From assembly GCA_020436085.1 (NCBI GenBank), contig JAGQYM010000036.1, positions 1 to 46,973 of the forward strand: a stretch of 46,973 nt of DNA. The letters run 5' to 3'. This DNA is from Cyclobacteriaceae bacterium. GTDB lineage: Bacteria; Bacteroidota; Bacteroidia; Cytophagales; Cyclobacteriaceae. The notes beneath the pieces were generated by a model. It did not search any database, had not been told where the DNA came from, and was given only the letters and a program-made list of their open reading frames with translations. Below are positions 35,248 to 45,200 of this stretch, piece by piece (position 1 is the stretch's first letter; each line of letters opens with the position of its first letter). The translations under genes and the position numbers were made by a program.

Positions 35248-36684
35248 ATGGCTTTAGATATTGATGTGATTATTGCATTTGCCGAGAAAGACAATCAGGC
35301 GCCAAGTAAGCAGGAAACTGGTTGGGTATCTCAGTTCAAGAAATTCCTTGAACTCATGCTACTGCAAGTTCTTGGTCACAAACCCAATATTGTCTTAAAG
35401 GAAGAATTCGATTCGATGACTGCTTCCACCATGGACAATGCAGCGGTACTCGTTTCAATCCTATCAAAGGATTTCATTGAATCAGGTCGTTGTCTGGACA
35501 CCGTGGAGTCTTTTTATAAAGCCACTGAAGCAACCAAAGCCAATAGGGTATTTAAAGTTTTGAAGTCTCCCCTCTCGCTTGCCGAACAACCTCCCCGCTT
35601 ACGTGATTTGATCGGGTACGATATGTATCAATTGGATGCGGAGACCGGATTGATGAAAGAGTATTCAGACTTCTTTAGTGAAGAGGCCGAGAGGCAATAT
35701 TGGATGAAGATGGTAGACCTTGCCTACGACATCCATGAAACTCTTCTTTACCTGCGAGAAGGCGAAACAAATGCAGAGGTCAAGAACATCTTCAAGCGCA
35801 AGACCATCTATCTGGCGGAAACTGGACACGATCTTTCTGTGCAAAGAAATATCATTAAGCGAGAGCTTCAGAGGCATGGATATGTTGTGCTACCAAATCA
35901 CACCCTTCCGACCAATGCCTCAGAGCTAGAGAGAATGGTAAAAAAGGATCTTGAGGATTGTAGTTTATCAATCCACTTGATCGGAAGTGCCTATGGTGAA
36001 ATACCCGAAGGCGCTGATCAGTCAATTGTTGACATCCAAAATAAATTGGCCGCTGAGCAGGCTGCAGCTAAAAAAAGTCGAAAGGAAGAGTTTTCTCGTT
36101 TGATCTGGATTTCACCCAACCTAAAGAATGCAAGTGACCGCCAAAGAGCATTTATCGACACAATAAAAAGAGATGTTGAAGCCCAGGAAGGTGCAGAGAT
36201 TCTTCAAAACCCGCTTGAAGACTTCAAGAATATAATGCGTGAAGAATTGATGGACTCGCAGGATCGTGTTTCAGTGGAAGACCACAATGGTAAAGCGATC
36301 TACCTCGTCCACGATCGCATTGACGAGCAAGCTGTAAGGCCTTTCCGTGAGGTTATTGAAAAGAATGGATTCAAAGTAATCGAACCGATTTTTGAAGGTG
36401 ACTTGCTTGAGGTCCGCAAAAACCATATCGACAATTTAAGAAGTCTCGATGGCGCCATCATCTTTAAGGACAAAGTGAATGACCAATGGGTACGAATGAA
36501 GGTCCTTGACCTTCTTAAGGCTCCCGGATTTGGAAGAAAGAAACCTATCAAAGGAAAAGCTATCATAACATCCAGCGGTAGTCCCGAAGGTCTTGACAAA
36601 TTCAAAAACCAAAATATTACACTGATCTCAGGAGATCAGAACAAATCAATAGAGTCGATCAAAACATTCTTACAAGAATTCTAG
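35248..36684 (+). CDS. triple TIR/Rossmann-like domain protein
   Basis: A cytoplasmic protein of 478 residues made of three alpha/beta domains. Domain 1 (about 1-150) has a TIR pattern: D-V-I-I-A-F-A-E-K-D-N, W-V-S-Q-F-K-K-F-L-E, and A-A-V-L-V-S-I-L-S-K-D-F. At the site of the TIR NADase glutamate (usual S-x-W-C-x-x-E) it reads S-G-R-C82-L-D-T85, so the catalytic Glu is missing; E87 lies two residues on. Domain 2 (about 186-345) starts K-T-I-Y-L-A-E-T-G-H-D-L and resembles DUF4062/TIR-like domains found with STAND NTPases. Domain 3 (about 349-478) starts K-A-I-Y-L-V-H-D. It sits 24 bp before the STAND gene and is most likely its adaptor or effector. Activity is uncertain. Confidence 0.7.
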   Translation: MALDIDVIIAFAEKDNQAPSKQETGWVSQFKKFLELMLLQVLGHKPNIVLKEEFDSMTASTMDNAAVLVSILSKDFIESGRCLDTVESFYKATEATKANRVFKVLKSPLSLAEQPPRLRDLIGYDMYQLDAETGLMKEYSDFFSEEAERQYWMKMVDLAYDIHETLLYLREGETNAEVKNIFKRKTIYLAETGHDLSVQRNIIKRELQRHGYVVLPNHTLPTNASELERMVKKDLEDCSLSIHLIGSAYGEIPEGADQSIVDIQNKLAAEQAAAKKSRKEEFSRLIWISPNLKNASDRQRAFIDTIKRDVEAQEGAEILQNPLEDFKNIMREELMDSQDRVSVEDHNGKAIYLVHDRIDEQAVRPFREVIEKNGFKVIEPIFEGDLLEVRKNHIDNLRSLDGAIIFKDKVNDQWVRMKVLDLLKAPGFGRKKPIKGKAIITSSGSPEGLDKFKNQNITLISGDQNKSIESIKTFLQEF

Positions 36685-36708
36685 CATAACAAATAAATCG
36701 TTGAAGCT

Positions 36709-39700
36709 ATGAGCCAATCAGTTGACGAAATGCAAGGAGTAAAAACGGGGACTGCCAACCCATTCCCCGGACTCCGCCCGTTCAAGATTGAAGAAAGTCA
36801 CCTCTTCTTTGGACGCGAAGGCCAAAGCGATGAAGTACTACTCAAACTTTCCAAGCACCGATTCGTAGGTGTGATTGGCCCTTCAGGAAGTGGTAAATCA
36901 TCATTTGTGTATTGCGGTGTGCTTCCAATTCTCTATGGAGGATTCCTTACTGATGCAAGTCCCAACTGGGAGGTAGTGGTGACACGACCGGGAGCCGGAC
37001 CAATAGACAATTTGGCGGAGGCCTTGCTTAAATCTTCAGACGATTACACTGAGGCTGATACTGAAGACAAGAAGATTAAAAGAACTATTGTCTCCACCCT
37101 TCTTCGAAGCAGTTCGTTAGGATTAGTTGAAGCTGTTCAGCAATCCAGAAGATCAAAAGACATCAATTACCTGATTCTGGTTGACCAGTTTGAAGAATTG
37201 TTCCGTTTCAAAGACAGCACAGATCCTGGCTCTGTAGACGAAACGCTTGCTTTTGTCAACCTGCTAATGGAGGCCGTGAATTATGAGGACTCCCCTATCT
37301 ATGTGGGTATTACCATGCGTTCAGATTTTATTGGGGATTGCGCCCAGTTCCCTGAGCTGACACGTAAACTTAACGATAGCCATTACCTGATCCCTCAAAT
37401 GACGCGTGATCAGAAACGCAGGGCGGTTGAAGGACCTGTTGCGGTTGGTGGAGCACATATTTCGCCTCGGCTTGTTCAGCAACTTCTCAATGACCTCGGA
37501 GATAATCCCGACCAATTGCCGATCCTTCAGCATGCTTTGATGCGTACATGGTCATATTGGGCCAATTACAGAGACTATGAAGGAGAAGCACTAGACCTCA
37601 AACATTACGAGGCTATTGGCACGATGTCAGAGGCCTTGTCGCAGCACGCCAACGAGGCCTACGAGGAATTGGATGAAGACCAGAAAAGAATATGTGAGGT
37701 CTTGTTCAAAGCCATCACAGAAAAACGAGGAGAAAACTTCGGAATCAGAAGACCAACTCGTCTGAATGAAATTGCCGCTATTGCTGACGTCTCAGAAGAG
37801 GACGTGGCCGCGGTGATTGAGAAATTCCGTGAACCAGGACGTTCGTTATTGACCCCTGCTCATGGCACACCGCTAGGCTCGAAGGCTATGATCGACATCT
37901 CTCATGAAAGTTTGATGAGGATATGGGTCAGGCTGAAAAACTGGGTGGATGATGAAGCTGAGGCCGTGCAAATGTATTTGCGCTTGGCCGAGGCGGCAGC
38001 GATGTACCAGGTAGGTAAGGCAGGCTTGTGGAGGCCACCCGATTTACAACTTGCGCTTAACTGGCAGGCAAAACACAAACCCACTTTGGTTTGGGGACAG
38101 CGTTACCATCCCGCCTTTGAGCGAACGATGGTATTCCTTGAATACTCTCGTAAAGAATTTGAGACCGAGCAGAGGATAAAGGAGCTCGAACAAAAACGCA
38201 AACTTCAGAGAGCACGCGTTACTGCCATTGTATTTGGTTCGTTGATGGTTGTGGCGTTGATGTTCCTCGTGTATGCGATCTATCAGCAGACGGAAGCGAA
38301 GAGACAGGAGGCTTTGGCCGTTGCCAACGCGGAGCGAGCTCTCGAGCAGCAGAAGTTGGCAGAGGCAGCACAAGTTAGAGCCGAGGAAGCTGCAAAAATA
38401 GCCGAGGAACGTAGGCTTGAAGCTGAAGAAGCTCAAAAAGCCGAAGCTGTGCAAAGAGCAGCAGCTGAAGAAAGAAGGCTGCAGGCCGAACGTGCCGAGG
38501 CAGAGGCAAAACGACAGGAAAGGCTTGCCATACTTAATGCCGACAGGGCTACAAAGAATGAAAAAATAGCTAATGAGCAGAGACAAAAGGCCGAGGAAAA
38601 CGAGGCCAAAGCACTCAGATCGCGTTATCTAGCCCAAGCAAAAGCGATGGCTTTAAAATCGATAGACTTAAATAACAACCCTGAACAAGAATCCTTAATA
38701 GCTCAACAAGCATACAATTTCAATACGACTCACGAAGGCTACGAATACGACAATGATATCTATCGGGGCCTTTATTATGCTTTAAAGAACCAACCGGAAC
38801 GCCACCCGTTGACCAAAAGTCTTGAAGCCCATACAAAAGGAGCGGCTCGATCGCTGGTCACAAAAACCCATATTAATCATATCTATTCTGGAGGAAGTGA
38901 TGGCAAAATTATTCAATGGGTCTACACGGATGGAAATTGGATCGCCAACGAGATCGTTCCTGATCGAACAAAGACAAGTGGTTATCAGGTATATTCTATG
39001 GACGTTAGTCCTGACGGTAATTTCCTTCTCGCAGGAGGTCTCTATTTTGCAGATGCAAACAATAACTACGTAGAGTTATACGATTTGAGATCTCCAAAAT
39101 CACCTCCAAAAATAATCCGTGGATTTAAACAGGCAGTTGAAAACCTAACATTTACTCCAGATGGAAAAGGATTTTACGCCAGAGACAATGCCGGTTACAG
39201 CATTAAGTTTTCTGATCTGAGTTCGGTTAAAGAAGTAATCCTCTCAAAAGAAAAACTTACGGCAATTGATTTAAGTGTTGATGGCAAAAAAATTGCTGGG
39301 GCTGGAGATAATGGGACTCTTTACGTCTGGGATGTTGTCAATAATTACGCAGCCACACCATACAAAATGCCAGATACGCGTCTAACCGCAGTGACTTTCA
39401 GTCCAGATGGTAGCCAGCTTATTGTTGGTAATGAAAGAGGGAGGATTTGGATGATTAGAAATGGATTGAATTTCAGAGAATTGTCCGGTCACACATCAGC
39501 TATTGAGCAGATTAAGTATAATCACGCTGGTAATTTTATGGCGACAGCCAGCAAGGACTATTCAATCAGACTTTGGAACATGAGGGATCTTAATAAAGCA
39601 CCAACTTTGTTGAGCGAACATGATTGGGTATGGAGCGTGGCGTTTTCCCCTGACGATGAACAATTGATGGCAGGGATACATAGTGTTCAGGAAACCGTGG

Positions 39701-39873
39701 TTGGTCAAGTTGATCAAACCATTCACACATATCCTACTAAAATCAAGACAATGGCCGGATTGCTTTGTGGGTTTGTGGGGAGGAACCTATCCAAAGATGA
39801 ATGGGAAGCATATGTAGGAGAGGACTTACCCTATGAAAAAACCTGCAGTAATCTTCCAGCAAACGATAAGTAA
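36709..39873 (+). CDS. membrane-anchored nSTAND1 NTPase with coiled coil and WD40 propeller
   Basis: A 1054-residue STAND-class signalling NTPase. The N-terminus has N-P-F-P-G-L-R-P-F and F-F-G-R-E typical of nSTAND1, Walker A G-P-S-G-S-G-K-S (57-64) and Walker B Y-L-I-L-V-D-Q-F-E-E-L-F (154-165), with the helical STAND region to about 470. A single TM (about 503-525) follows a basic stretch, so the NTPase should be inside and the rest in the periplasm. Residues about 526-645 form a long charged coiled coil that contains a 70-residue internal duplication (E-A-K-R-Q-E at 529 and 599). About six or seven WD40 blades (about 700-1015) follow, then the R-N-L-S-K-D-E-W-E-A-Y-V-G ... P-Y-E-K-T-C tail common in the group. 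It probably oligomerises on sensing through the propeller. Confidence 0.85.
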   Translation: MSQSVDEMQGVKTGTANPFPGLRPFKIEESHLFFGREGQSDEVLLKLSKHRFVGVIGPSGSGKSSFVYCGVLPILYGGFLTDASPNWEVVVTRPGAGPIDNLAEALLKSSDDYTEADTEDKKIKRTIVSTLLRSSSLGLVEAVQQSRRSKDINYLILVDQFEELFRFKDSTDPGSVDETLAFVNLLMEAVNYEDSPIYVGITMRSDFIGDCAQFPELTRKLNDSHYLIPQMTRDQKRRAVEGPVAVGGAHISPRLVQQLLNDLGDNPDQLPILQHALMRTWSYWANYRDYEGEALDLKHYEAIGTMSEALSQHANEAYEELDEDQKRICEVLFKAITEKRGENFGIRRPTRLNEIAAIADVSEEDVAAVIEKFREPGRSLLTPAHGTPLGSKAMIDISHESLMRIWVRLKNWVDDEAEAVQMYLRLAEAAAMYQVGKAGLWRPPDLQLALNWQAKHKPTLVWGQRYHPAFERTMVFLEYSRKEFETEQRIKELEQKRKLQRARVTAIVFGSLMVVALMFLVYAIYQQTEAKRQEALAVANAERALEQQKLAEAAQVRAEEAAKIAEERRLEAEEAQKAEAVQRAAAEERRLQAERAEAEAKRQERLAILNADRATKNEKIANEQRQKAEENEAKALRSRYLAQAKAMALKSIDLNNNPEQESLIAQQAYNFNTTHEGYEYDNDIYRGLYYALKNQPERHPLTKSLEAHTKGAARSLVTKTHINHIYSGGSDGKIIQWVYTDGNWIANEIVPDRTKTSGYQVYSMDVSPDGNFLLAGGLYFADANNNYVELYDLRSPKSPPKIIRGFKQAVENLTFTPDGKGFYARDNAGYSIKFSDLSSVKEVILSKEKLTAIDLSVDGKKIAGAGDNGTLYVWDVVNNYAATPYKMPDTRLTAVTFSPDGSQLIVGNERGRIWMIRNGLNFRELSGHTSAIEQIKYNHAGNFMATASKDYSIRLWNMRDLNKAPTLLSEHDWVWSVAFSPDDEQLMAGIHSVQETVVGQVDQTIHTYPTKIKTMAGLLCGFVGRNLSKDEWEAYVGEDLPYEKTCSNLPANDK

Positions 39874-39880
39874 AAATGTG

Positions 39881-40918
39881 ATGACTAAATCTGTACTTGG
39901 CTTTTTTCTGTTATTCATTTGTTTTATAAGTGCTAAAGCACAAACGTCATCCTGTGCCCAAACTTTGCGATTGGCAAGGTCGACTTATGAACAAGGTCGT
40001 CTTCATGAAATACCAACCCTCCTAAATGGCTGTCTTCAAAATGGCTTTACCGAACAGGAGAAGGCGGAGGCTCTGAAACTCCTCACACAAACTTATATTT
40101 ACCTCGAGGAGCCTGAACAGGCAGATGACTCCATGTTAAAACTGTTGCAGACTGATCACTACTTTGAAATCAATGAAGCGATAGACCCAGCCGAATTTAT
40201 TGCACTGTACAGGACCTTTCGTACAGATCCCATTTATCGTATTGGTGCCAAAGTTGGGGTAAACCTAAGCGGTCCCAGTTTTAATGGACGAATTAATGTA
40301 GTCAATGGTACAGGGGAGTTTACCCCAAAAATTAATTTCCAAACTGGCGCGTCATTTGAAATTCCCCTGGTTAAGAGATTCACCTTAAATCCGGAACTAT
40401 ATTTTCGCCTTAACTCATTCTTTGGAAGTTTGAGAACTCCGCAAGGAACAGATCGGGAAAATGTAACCGAAGCAACGGAATCTATGAGATGGATTTCATT
40501 GCCGATTAGACTGCAGTATGCGCTTAAGGAGGAAAGCCGTATTAATCCATATGTCTCCGCTGGCTTTTCAGTCGATTACCTGGTCAACTCTAGCCTGACG
40601 ATTGATCGAATTCGTGTTGATGCCTCTCCCGTTGGTGAAAAATCCGATGAACTGACCCCTCAAAGAGAAAAAATAAACCTTAGTCTAGTCGCCTCAGCAG
40701 GTGTCAAGCTTCGGCTGGCTGGTGGTTTCTTCGTGGGAGAAGTAAGTACCTATTATGGCGTAACCGATGTTAATAGTATTGACACTTCATTTAAGAACTC
40801 AAGTTTAGCTTTAGAATATGGTTATGGTGACAGCGTATTTAAATTGAACTCTGTCGCTATTACCATCGGCTATATTCAGAATGTCTTTAATCCAAAAAAA
40901 CTTACACCTAAGAAATGA
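39881..40918 (+). CDS. outer-membrane beta-barrel protein with helical (TPR-like) periplasmic N-terminus
   Basis: An outer-membrane protein of 345 residues from ATG 39881, which lies 7 bp after the STAND stop and gives a clean signal peptide (M-T-K-S-V-L-G-F ... S-A-K-A-Q). An in-frame ATG at 39833 would overlap the STAND gene and hide the signal, so it is rejected. Residues about 22-115 are helical and TPR-like (A-Q-T-L-R-L-A-R-S-T-Y-E-Q-G-R-L, K-L-L-T-Q-T-Y-I-Y-L-E-E). The rest (about 120-345) is a small PorT/OMP_b-brl-type barrel with alternating strands. The helical part could contact the periplasmic WD40 domain of the STAND protein. The next gene overlaps it by 4 bp (ATGA), which implies coupled translation. 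Confidence 0.78.
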   Translation: MTKSVLGFFLLFICFISAKAQTSSCAQTLRLARSTYEQGRLHEIPTLLNGCLQNGFTEQEKAEALKLLTQTYIYLEEPEQADDSMLKLLQTDHYFEINEAIDPAEFIALYRTFRTDPIYRIGAKVGVNLSGPSFNGRINVVNGTGEFTPKINFQTGASFEIPLVKRFTLNPELYFRLNSFFGSLRTPQGTDRENVTEATESMRWISLPIRLQYALKEESRINPYVSAGFSVDYLVNSSLTIDRIRVDASPVGEKSDELTPQREKINLSLVASAGVKLRLAGGFFVGEVSTYYGVTDVNSIDTSFKNSSLALEYGYGDSVFKLNSVAITIGYIQNVFNPKKLTPKK

Positions 40919-42201
40919 GGGTTGTCGCAATAATACTCCTGGCTGCATCGATATTTTGTTCCTGTCGAAAATTTGATGATGCCAATCCTTCTTCCCTTAG
41001 TTCATTTATCCGGCTCTATGAGGGTACTGTTGGATATAAAGGGATAATGGCCACTGAGACCGAAAGTAAGGATGGGTATATAATAGTCGGCAACGTTCAA
41101 AAAAATATTCAGGAAACGGATGCCATCGTCATAAAAACGGACATACTCGGTAACACTGTATGGCAACAGACTATTAGCAACAGTGTGGTAAGCTTTGTAG
41201 AGCCTGTTTCAGACGGTTACCTTATTGTGGGTGATCGTATTGATTTCGATCCGAACGCCAGTCAAATATCCGAAATTAGCAACACAGACGCTCAATTAAT
41301 CAAAATGGATTTAGACGGTAACATAGTGCAGCAATTCATCCGGAAAGATAGTGTGATCACGAGTACAGACACGCTGCGAGTAGACTATCACGGTAGCGCG
41401 GTCACCATAGACCAAGCGGGTAATTTGATTCTTCTGGGTTCGTTCAAAAACCCTGTGGGCAACTCATTTGAAAGATCTTTCGTAGTCGCACTTGACCCCA
41501 CTTTTCAAGTTGTCTGGTCACAGAGTTATTTGTTACAAAACCGAGACTACATCAACTCCAGGAGTATTTACGTTACCCCGAGCAGCAACCTTATTTGGGC
41601 CAGCACTGCATTTGTTTCATCTCAAAATCTATCCGATGCTTACCTCAGCGTTCTGTACACAGGTGAGAATTCGACATTCAAAAACAATGACCTGTTCGGA
41701 GAAAACGATACCCGAAGTCATCTAGTCTCCGGCATAAGTGAATCTGGATTTAATTATGGTGTCGTAGGAACATATGCGGAGTCCAACGGCCAGAATGCCA
41801 ACATCTATTTTCTGCTCGTGAGTTCTACTGGAACAATAATTTCTGGAAGCGAAAGATATTTCGATGGTGCAACTATTGAACTAACAGATCGTGATGCATC
41901 TGAGAGTCAAGACGAAGGGAAAGCAATCACTGGTACCAATGATGGAGGCTTCGTAATTGCTGGCGCACTCACGTCAACACCCTCAGTCGGAAATGGAGGC
42001 AAAGATGTGATATTAATTAAAGTCGATGCTTTTGGTAATCACATCTGGAATCAGCTGATTGGTGGCAGTGGTGATGAAGAGGCAAATTCTATTAGTGAAA
42101 CAAGTGATGGCGGTCTTTTGATTTGCGGAACTAATAACGTGAATGGTCTTTCCTCGATTTTCTTGATTAAGACAAGTAAACGAGGAGAGATCGTCAACTG
42201 A
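40915..42201 (+). CDS. propeller-like repeat lipoprotein
   Basis: A lipoprotein of 428 residues. The hydrophobic signal is followed by a cysteine pair (I-F-C-S-C18-R-K), one of which should be lipidated. The body repeats a pattern of about 50-60 residues, D-G-Y/G-x-I-x-G followed by D-A/V-I-x-I-K-x-D-x-x-G-N-x-x-W (for example D-G-Y-I-I-V-G-N, D-G-G-F-V-I-A-G-A, D-G-G-L-L-I-C-G-T). This predicts a beta-propeller like those of secreted Bacteroidota proteins. The reading frame overlaps the barrel gene by 4 bp. It probably sits on the outer membrane together with the barrel as a sensor or surface pair. The binding target is unknown. Confidence 0.7.
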   Translation: MRVVAIILLAASIFCSCRKFDDANPSSLSSFIRLYEGTVGYKGIMATETESKDGYIIVGNVQKNIQETDAIVIKTDILGNTVWQQTISNSVVSFVEPVSDGYLIVGDRIDFDPNASQISEISNTDAQLIKMDLDGNIVQQFIRKDSVITSTDTLRVDYHGSAVTIDQAGNLILLGSFKNPVGNSFERSFVVALDPTFQVVWSQSYLLQNRDYINSRSIYVTPSSNLIWASTAFVSSQNLSDAYLSVLYTGENSTFKNNDLFGENDTRSHLVSGISESGFNYGVVGTYAESNGQNANIYFLLVSSTGTIISGSERYFDGATIELTDRDASESQDEGKAITGTNDGGFVIAGALTSTPSVGNGGKDVILIKVDAFGNHIWNQLIGGSGDEEANSISETSDGGLLICGTNNVNGLSSIFLIKTSKRGEIVN

Positions 42202-42256
42202 AAATTTTATCAGCGGGCCGATAGTCAGTCGCCTGCCCAATGTATTGTAAACGTTT

Positions 42257-45200
42257 ATGGCTAAATTCTACCTCTCCTTTGCATTTGTACTATTGGTACT
42301 TTGCTCAAATGCTCAAACCATTACGATAAGTCAGGAGACTGGCGGGGTCTCGACTTCGCCCCTTGTTCCGGGCGCCACCAATATTGCAATACTTGGGATT
42401 CAATTTGACAAGTCTTCCGGGGGGATGTGTGAGCTTGATGCTTTTACGGTAGACTTATCTTCTGATCCATCTGGAGTCTGGACAAACCCAAGACTCTATC
42501 GCTCAACAGATAATACTTTTGCGGGAATCGGTTCCGAAACACTAGTCTCGACAGGTTCAATAGTAGGCAACTCCTTCGTATTTGACGAGACAGCAACTTT
42601 TATAACAGATTTTGGCGGATCAGGAAGTCAGGTGGATCGATTTATTTTTGTAGTGGTGGATGTTGCGTCAGGACTAAATGCATCGACACCTACAATCCAG
42701 CCTTCATTGGTTAATACCAATGTGACATCAGCCGGATGCACAGTCAATGCAGGGACAGTTACAGGCACTAGCTTCTCCTTTCTCGGGTTGACAATTGGTT
42801 CTTTAAATGCAGGCGCGAATAACTTAGCCGCAGATCCCCTAATCGCAGGCGCCACAGGTCAAGCCATATTTGGATTTTCCCTTACATCGAATGGATCACA
42901 AACAGTTTCCGTGGTCAACGTTCAGTTGAGCTCTGACCCCGCAGGCGTGCTTTCAGGATATTCATTGGTCAAATCGACTGATGCCGATTTTGCAACCACA
43001 GGAAACAATACTACCGTTGGAGGGTTAACATTTACTCCCTCAGCCAGCCAGGTTAGCATAACAGGATTAAGCGAAGCAATTACTTCGACCACTTCTAATT
43101 ATTTCCTGGTTGCCAATGTAAATGCAGGAGTTACAGGCGCCACGCCAAATATTTTGCCAAGCATCGCTGCAGCTAACGTTACAGTAAATCAGGGTGGTAA
43201 ACAAGGAACATCATCGGGAACTGACTACTCCTTTGCCGCTGCTACCACCACTATTGGGTCACTGAATGCTGGTGCCAATAACGTGGCCACCTCCCCCATT
43301 GTAACTGGTGCGACCGGTCGGGCAATTTTTGGTTTTAGCTTAACTTCCAACGGAACGCAGACTGCGACCGCAATAAATGTCCAGTTCTCAGCTGATCCGA
43401 CTGCGTCAAAGTACAGTAATTATTCACTCGTTAAATCAGTGGATGCCAACTTTGCATCTGCAGGAGACAATAGTACAGTTGGAGGATTGACATTTACCCC
43501 CTCTACATCTGAAGTTGTTATTACCGGACTTAGCCAATCTATAACAACAACGGCATCAAACTATTTCTTAGTTGTTGATGTCAACGCTTCGGCATCTGGA
43601 AATATTCAAGCCTCGCTGAGCGATACTGATGTGACAGTAAGTGCAGGTTCACTGACCGGCAGCTCCACCGGAACAGATTATAGCTTTACTCCTCTCACTG
43701 CTACCATCGGCTCGCTAAATGCTGGCGCCAACAATGTGGCTACCTCCCCTATTGTAGCTGGAGGGACTGGAAAGGCGGTCTTCGGGTTTTCACTAACATC
43801 AAATGGATCTCAAACTGCTACCGCAATCAATATTCAATTTAATGCCGACCCAACAGCATCAAAATATAGCAACTACTCTCTAGTAAAATCTGTCGATGCG
43901 AACTTTGCATCTACTGGTGACAATTCCACTGTTGGGGGATTAACGTTTACACCTTCTGCAACCCAGGTTGCCATTACGGGACTTACGGAAGCGCTAACAA
44001 CGACTGCTTCTAACTACTTCTTGGTGGTGGATGTAAATCCTGCCGTTACAGGTACGATTCAAGCTTCACTTCCGAATACACAAGTTACTGTTGGCTCAGG
44101 TGTGGTAGCTGGATCAGCAACGGGAACTAATTATAGTTTCGCCCCGCTGACAGCAACGCTATCCTCACTTAACGCTGGTGCAAATAATGTAGCAGCTTCT
44201 CCTTTGGGAGCAGGAACGACAGGTCGGGCAGTTTTTGGCTTTGCCCTGGCTTCAAACGGCACACAAACGGTTTCCCAAATAAACGTTCAATTAGTAGGAG
44301 GTAATCCATCTGGACGATGGTCTAATTTTGGGTTAGTTAGTTCCACTGACACAGACTTTGCAACTAGTGGCAATAACACAGTCGTTCCGACCTCTAGCAT
44401 CAACGTGACGGGTGTTGCTCCATTCGAAGTTCAGATTACACCAACAACTCCCATCGACATTAGTACGGCCAGAAATTTATTTCTGGTTGCCGACATAAAT
44501 CCAGGCGTCACTTCAGCTACCGCCAGTTTACAAGCAACGCTTGCGACTGCAAACTTTACCGTAAGTGCCGGAACTAAGACTGGTTCATCAACCGGTACAG
44601 CTTACAGTTTCAATACTTCGCAGTCTACCACCATTACTGTTGATTATGATGGTCAAGTTGGGCCCGGCTTCATTGATCTGGGAGACTATAACAAGCAATC
44701 ATCAAGCGGATTAACTACCGGCAATAGCGAAAAAATATTTGGTATTAGTATCAATGACGCTGATCCAGATTCACATGCTACCAATGTTACTTCACTAACA
44801 TTCCAACTATCGAATTTTGCTAACCTCAATGCAATCGCTCTTTTTGATGGAACAACTTTGGTTCCAGGTACCGAACTAATTGTGGCAAGCAATATTGTTG
44901 GTAACCAAATTACCTTTCCAGTTTCAATAACTGTTGGCGACAACTCTTCGAAGATAATAGACGTCTATGTAACATTTGCACCAACGGTGACTGACAATCA
45001 GTTTATCAATGTGTCGCTGACAAGTGCAATCGCATCAACTGCAGGCTCGGGTTTTGGAACTCTTGGTACCATTCAAAGTGACCCCGCGAAGAACAAGATT
45101 AATGTAGTGGCAACGGAAATGCAATTTACCAATATCACAGCCGGCATTCTTCCTGCTGTGGATTTTGGTCTGACTGTGAGAGCAACCGATAACTTGGGAA

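Noticed and set aside
38044-38586. A long minus-strand open frame of 180 codons opposite the STAND coiled coil
   Set aside because: It is the antisense of a biased Ala/Glu/Arg coiled-coil sequence, which rarely gives stops in that frame; the protein is Leu/Ser/Phe/Cys-rich with no recognisable domain.
42202-42256. GGGC and GCCC pairing considered as a terminator between the lipoprotein and the giant repeat protein
   Set aside because: The arms are only four bases with a long loop and no T tract follows.
42791-44630. Regular repeats considered as a CRISPR-like or non-coding array
   Set aside because: The period is about 453 bp, a multiple of three, with one open frame across all units; it is a protein repeat.
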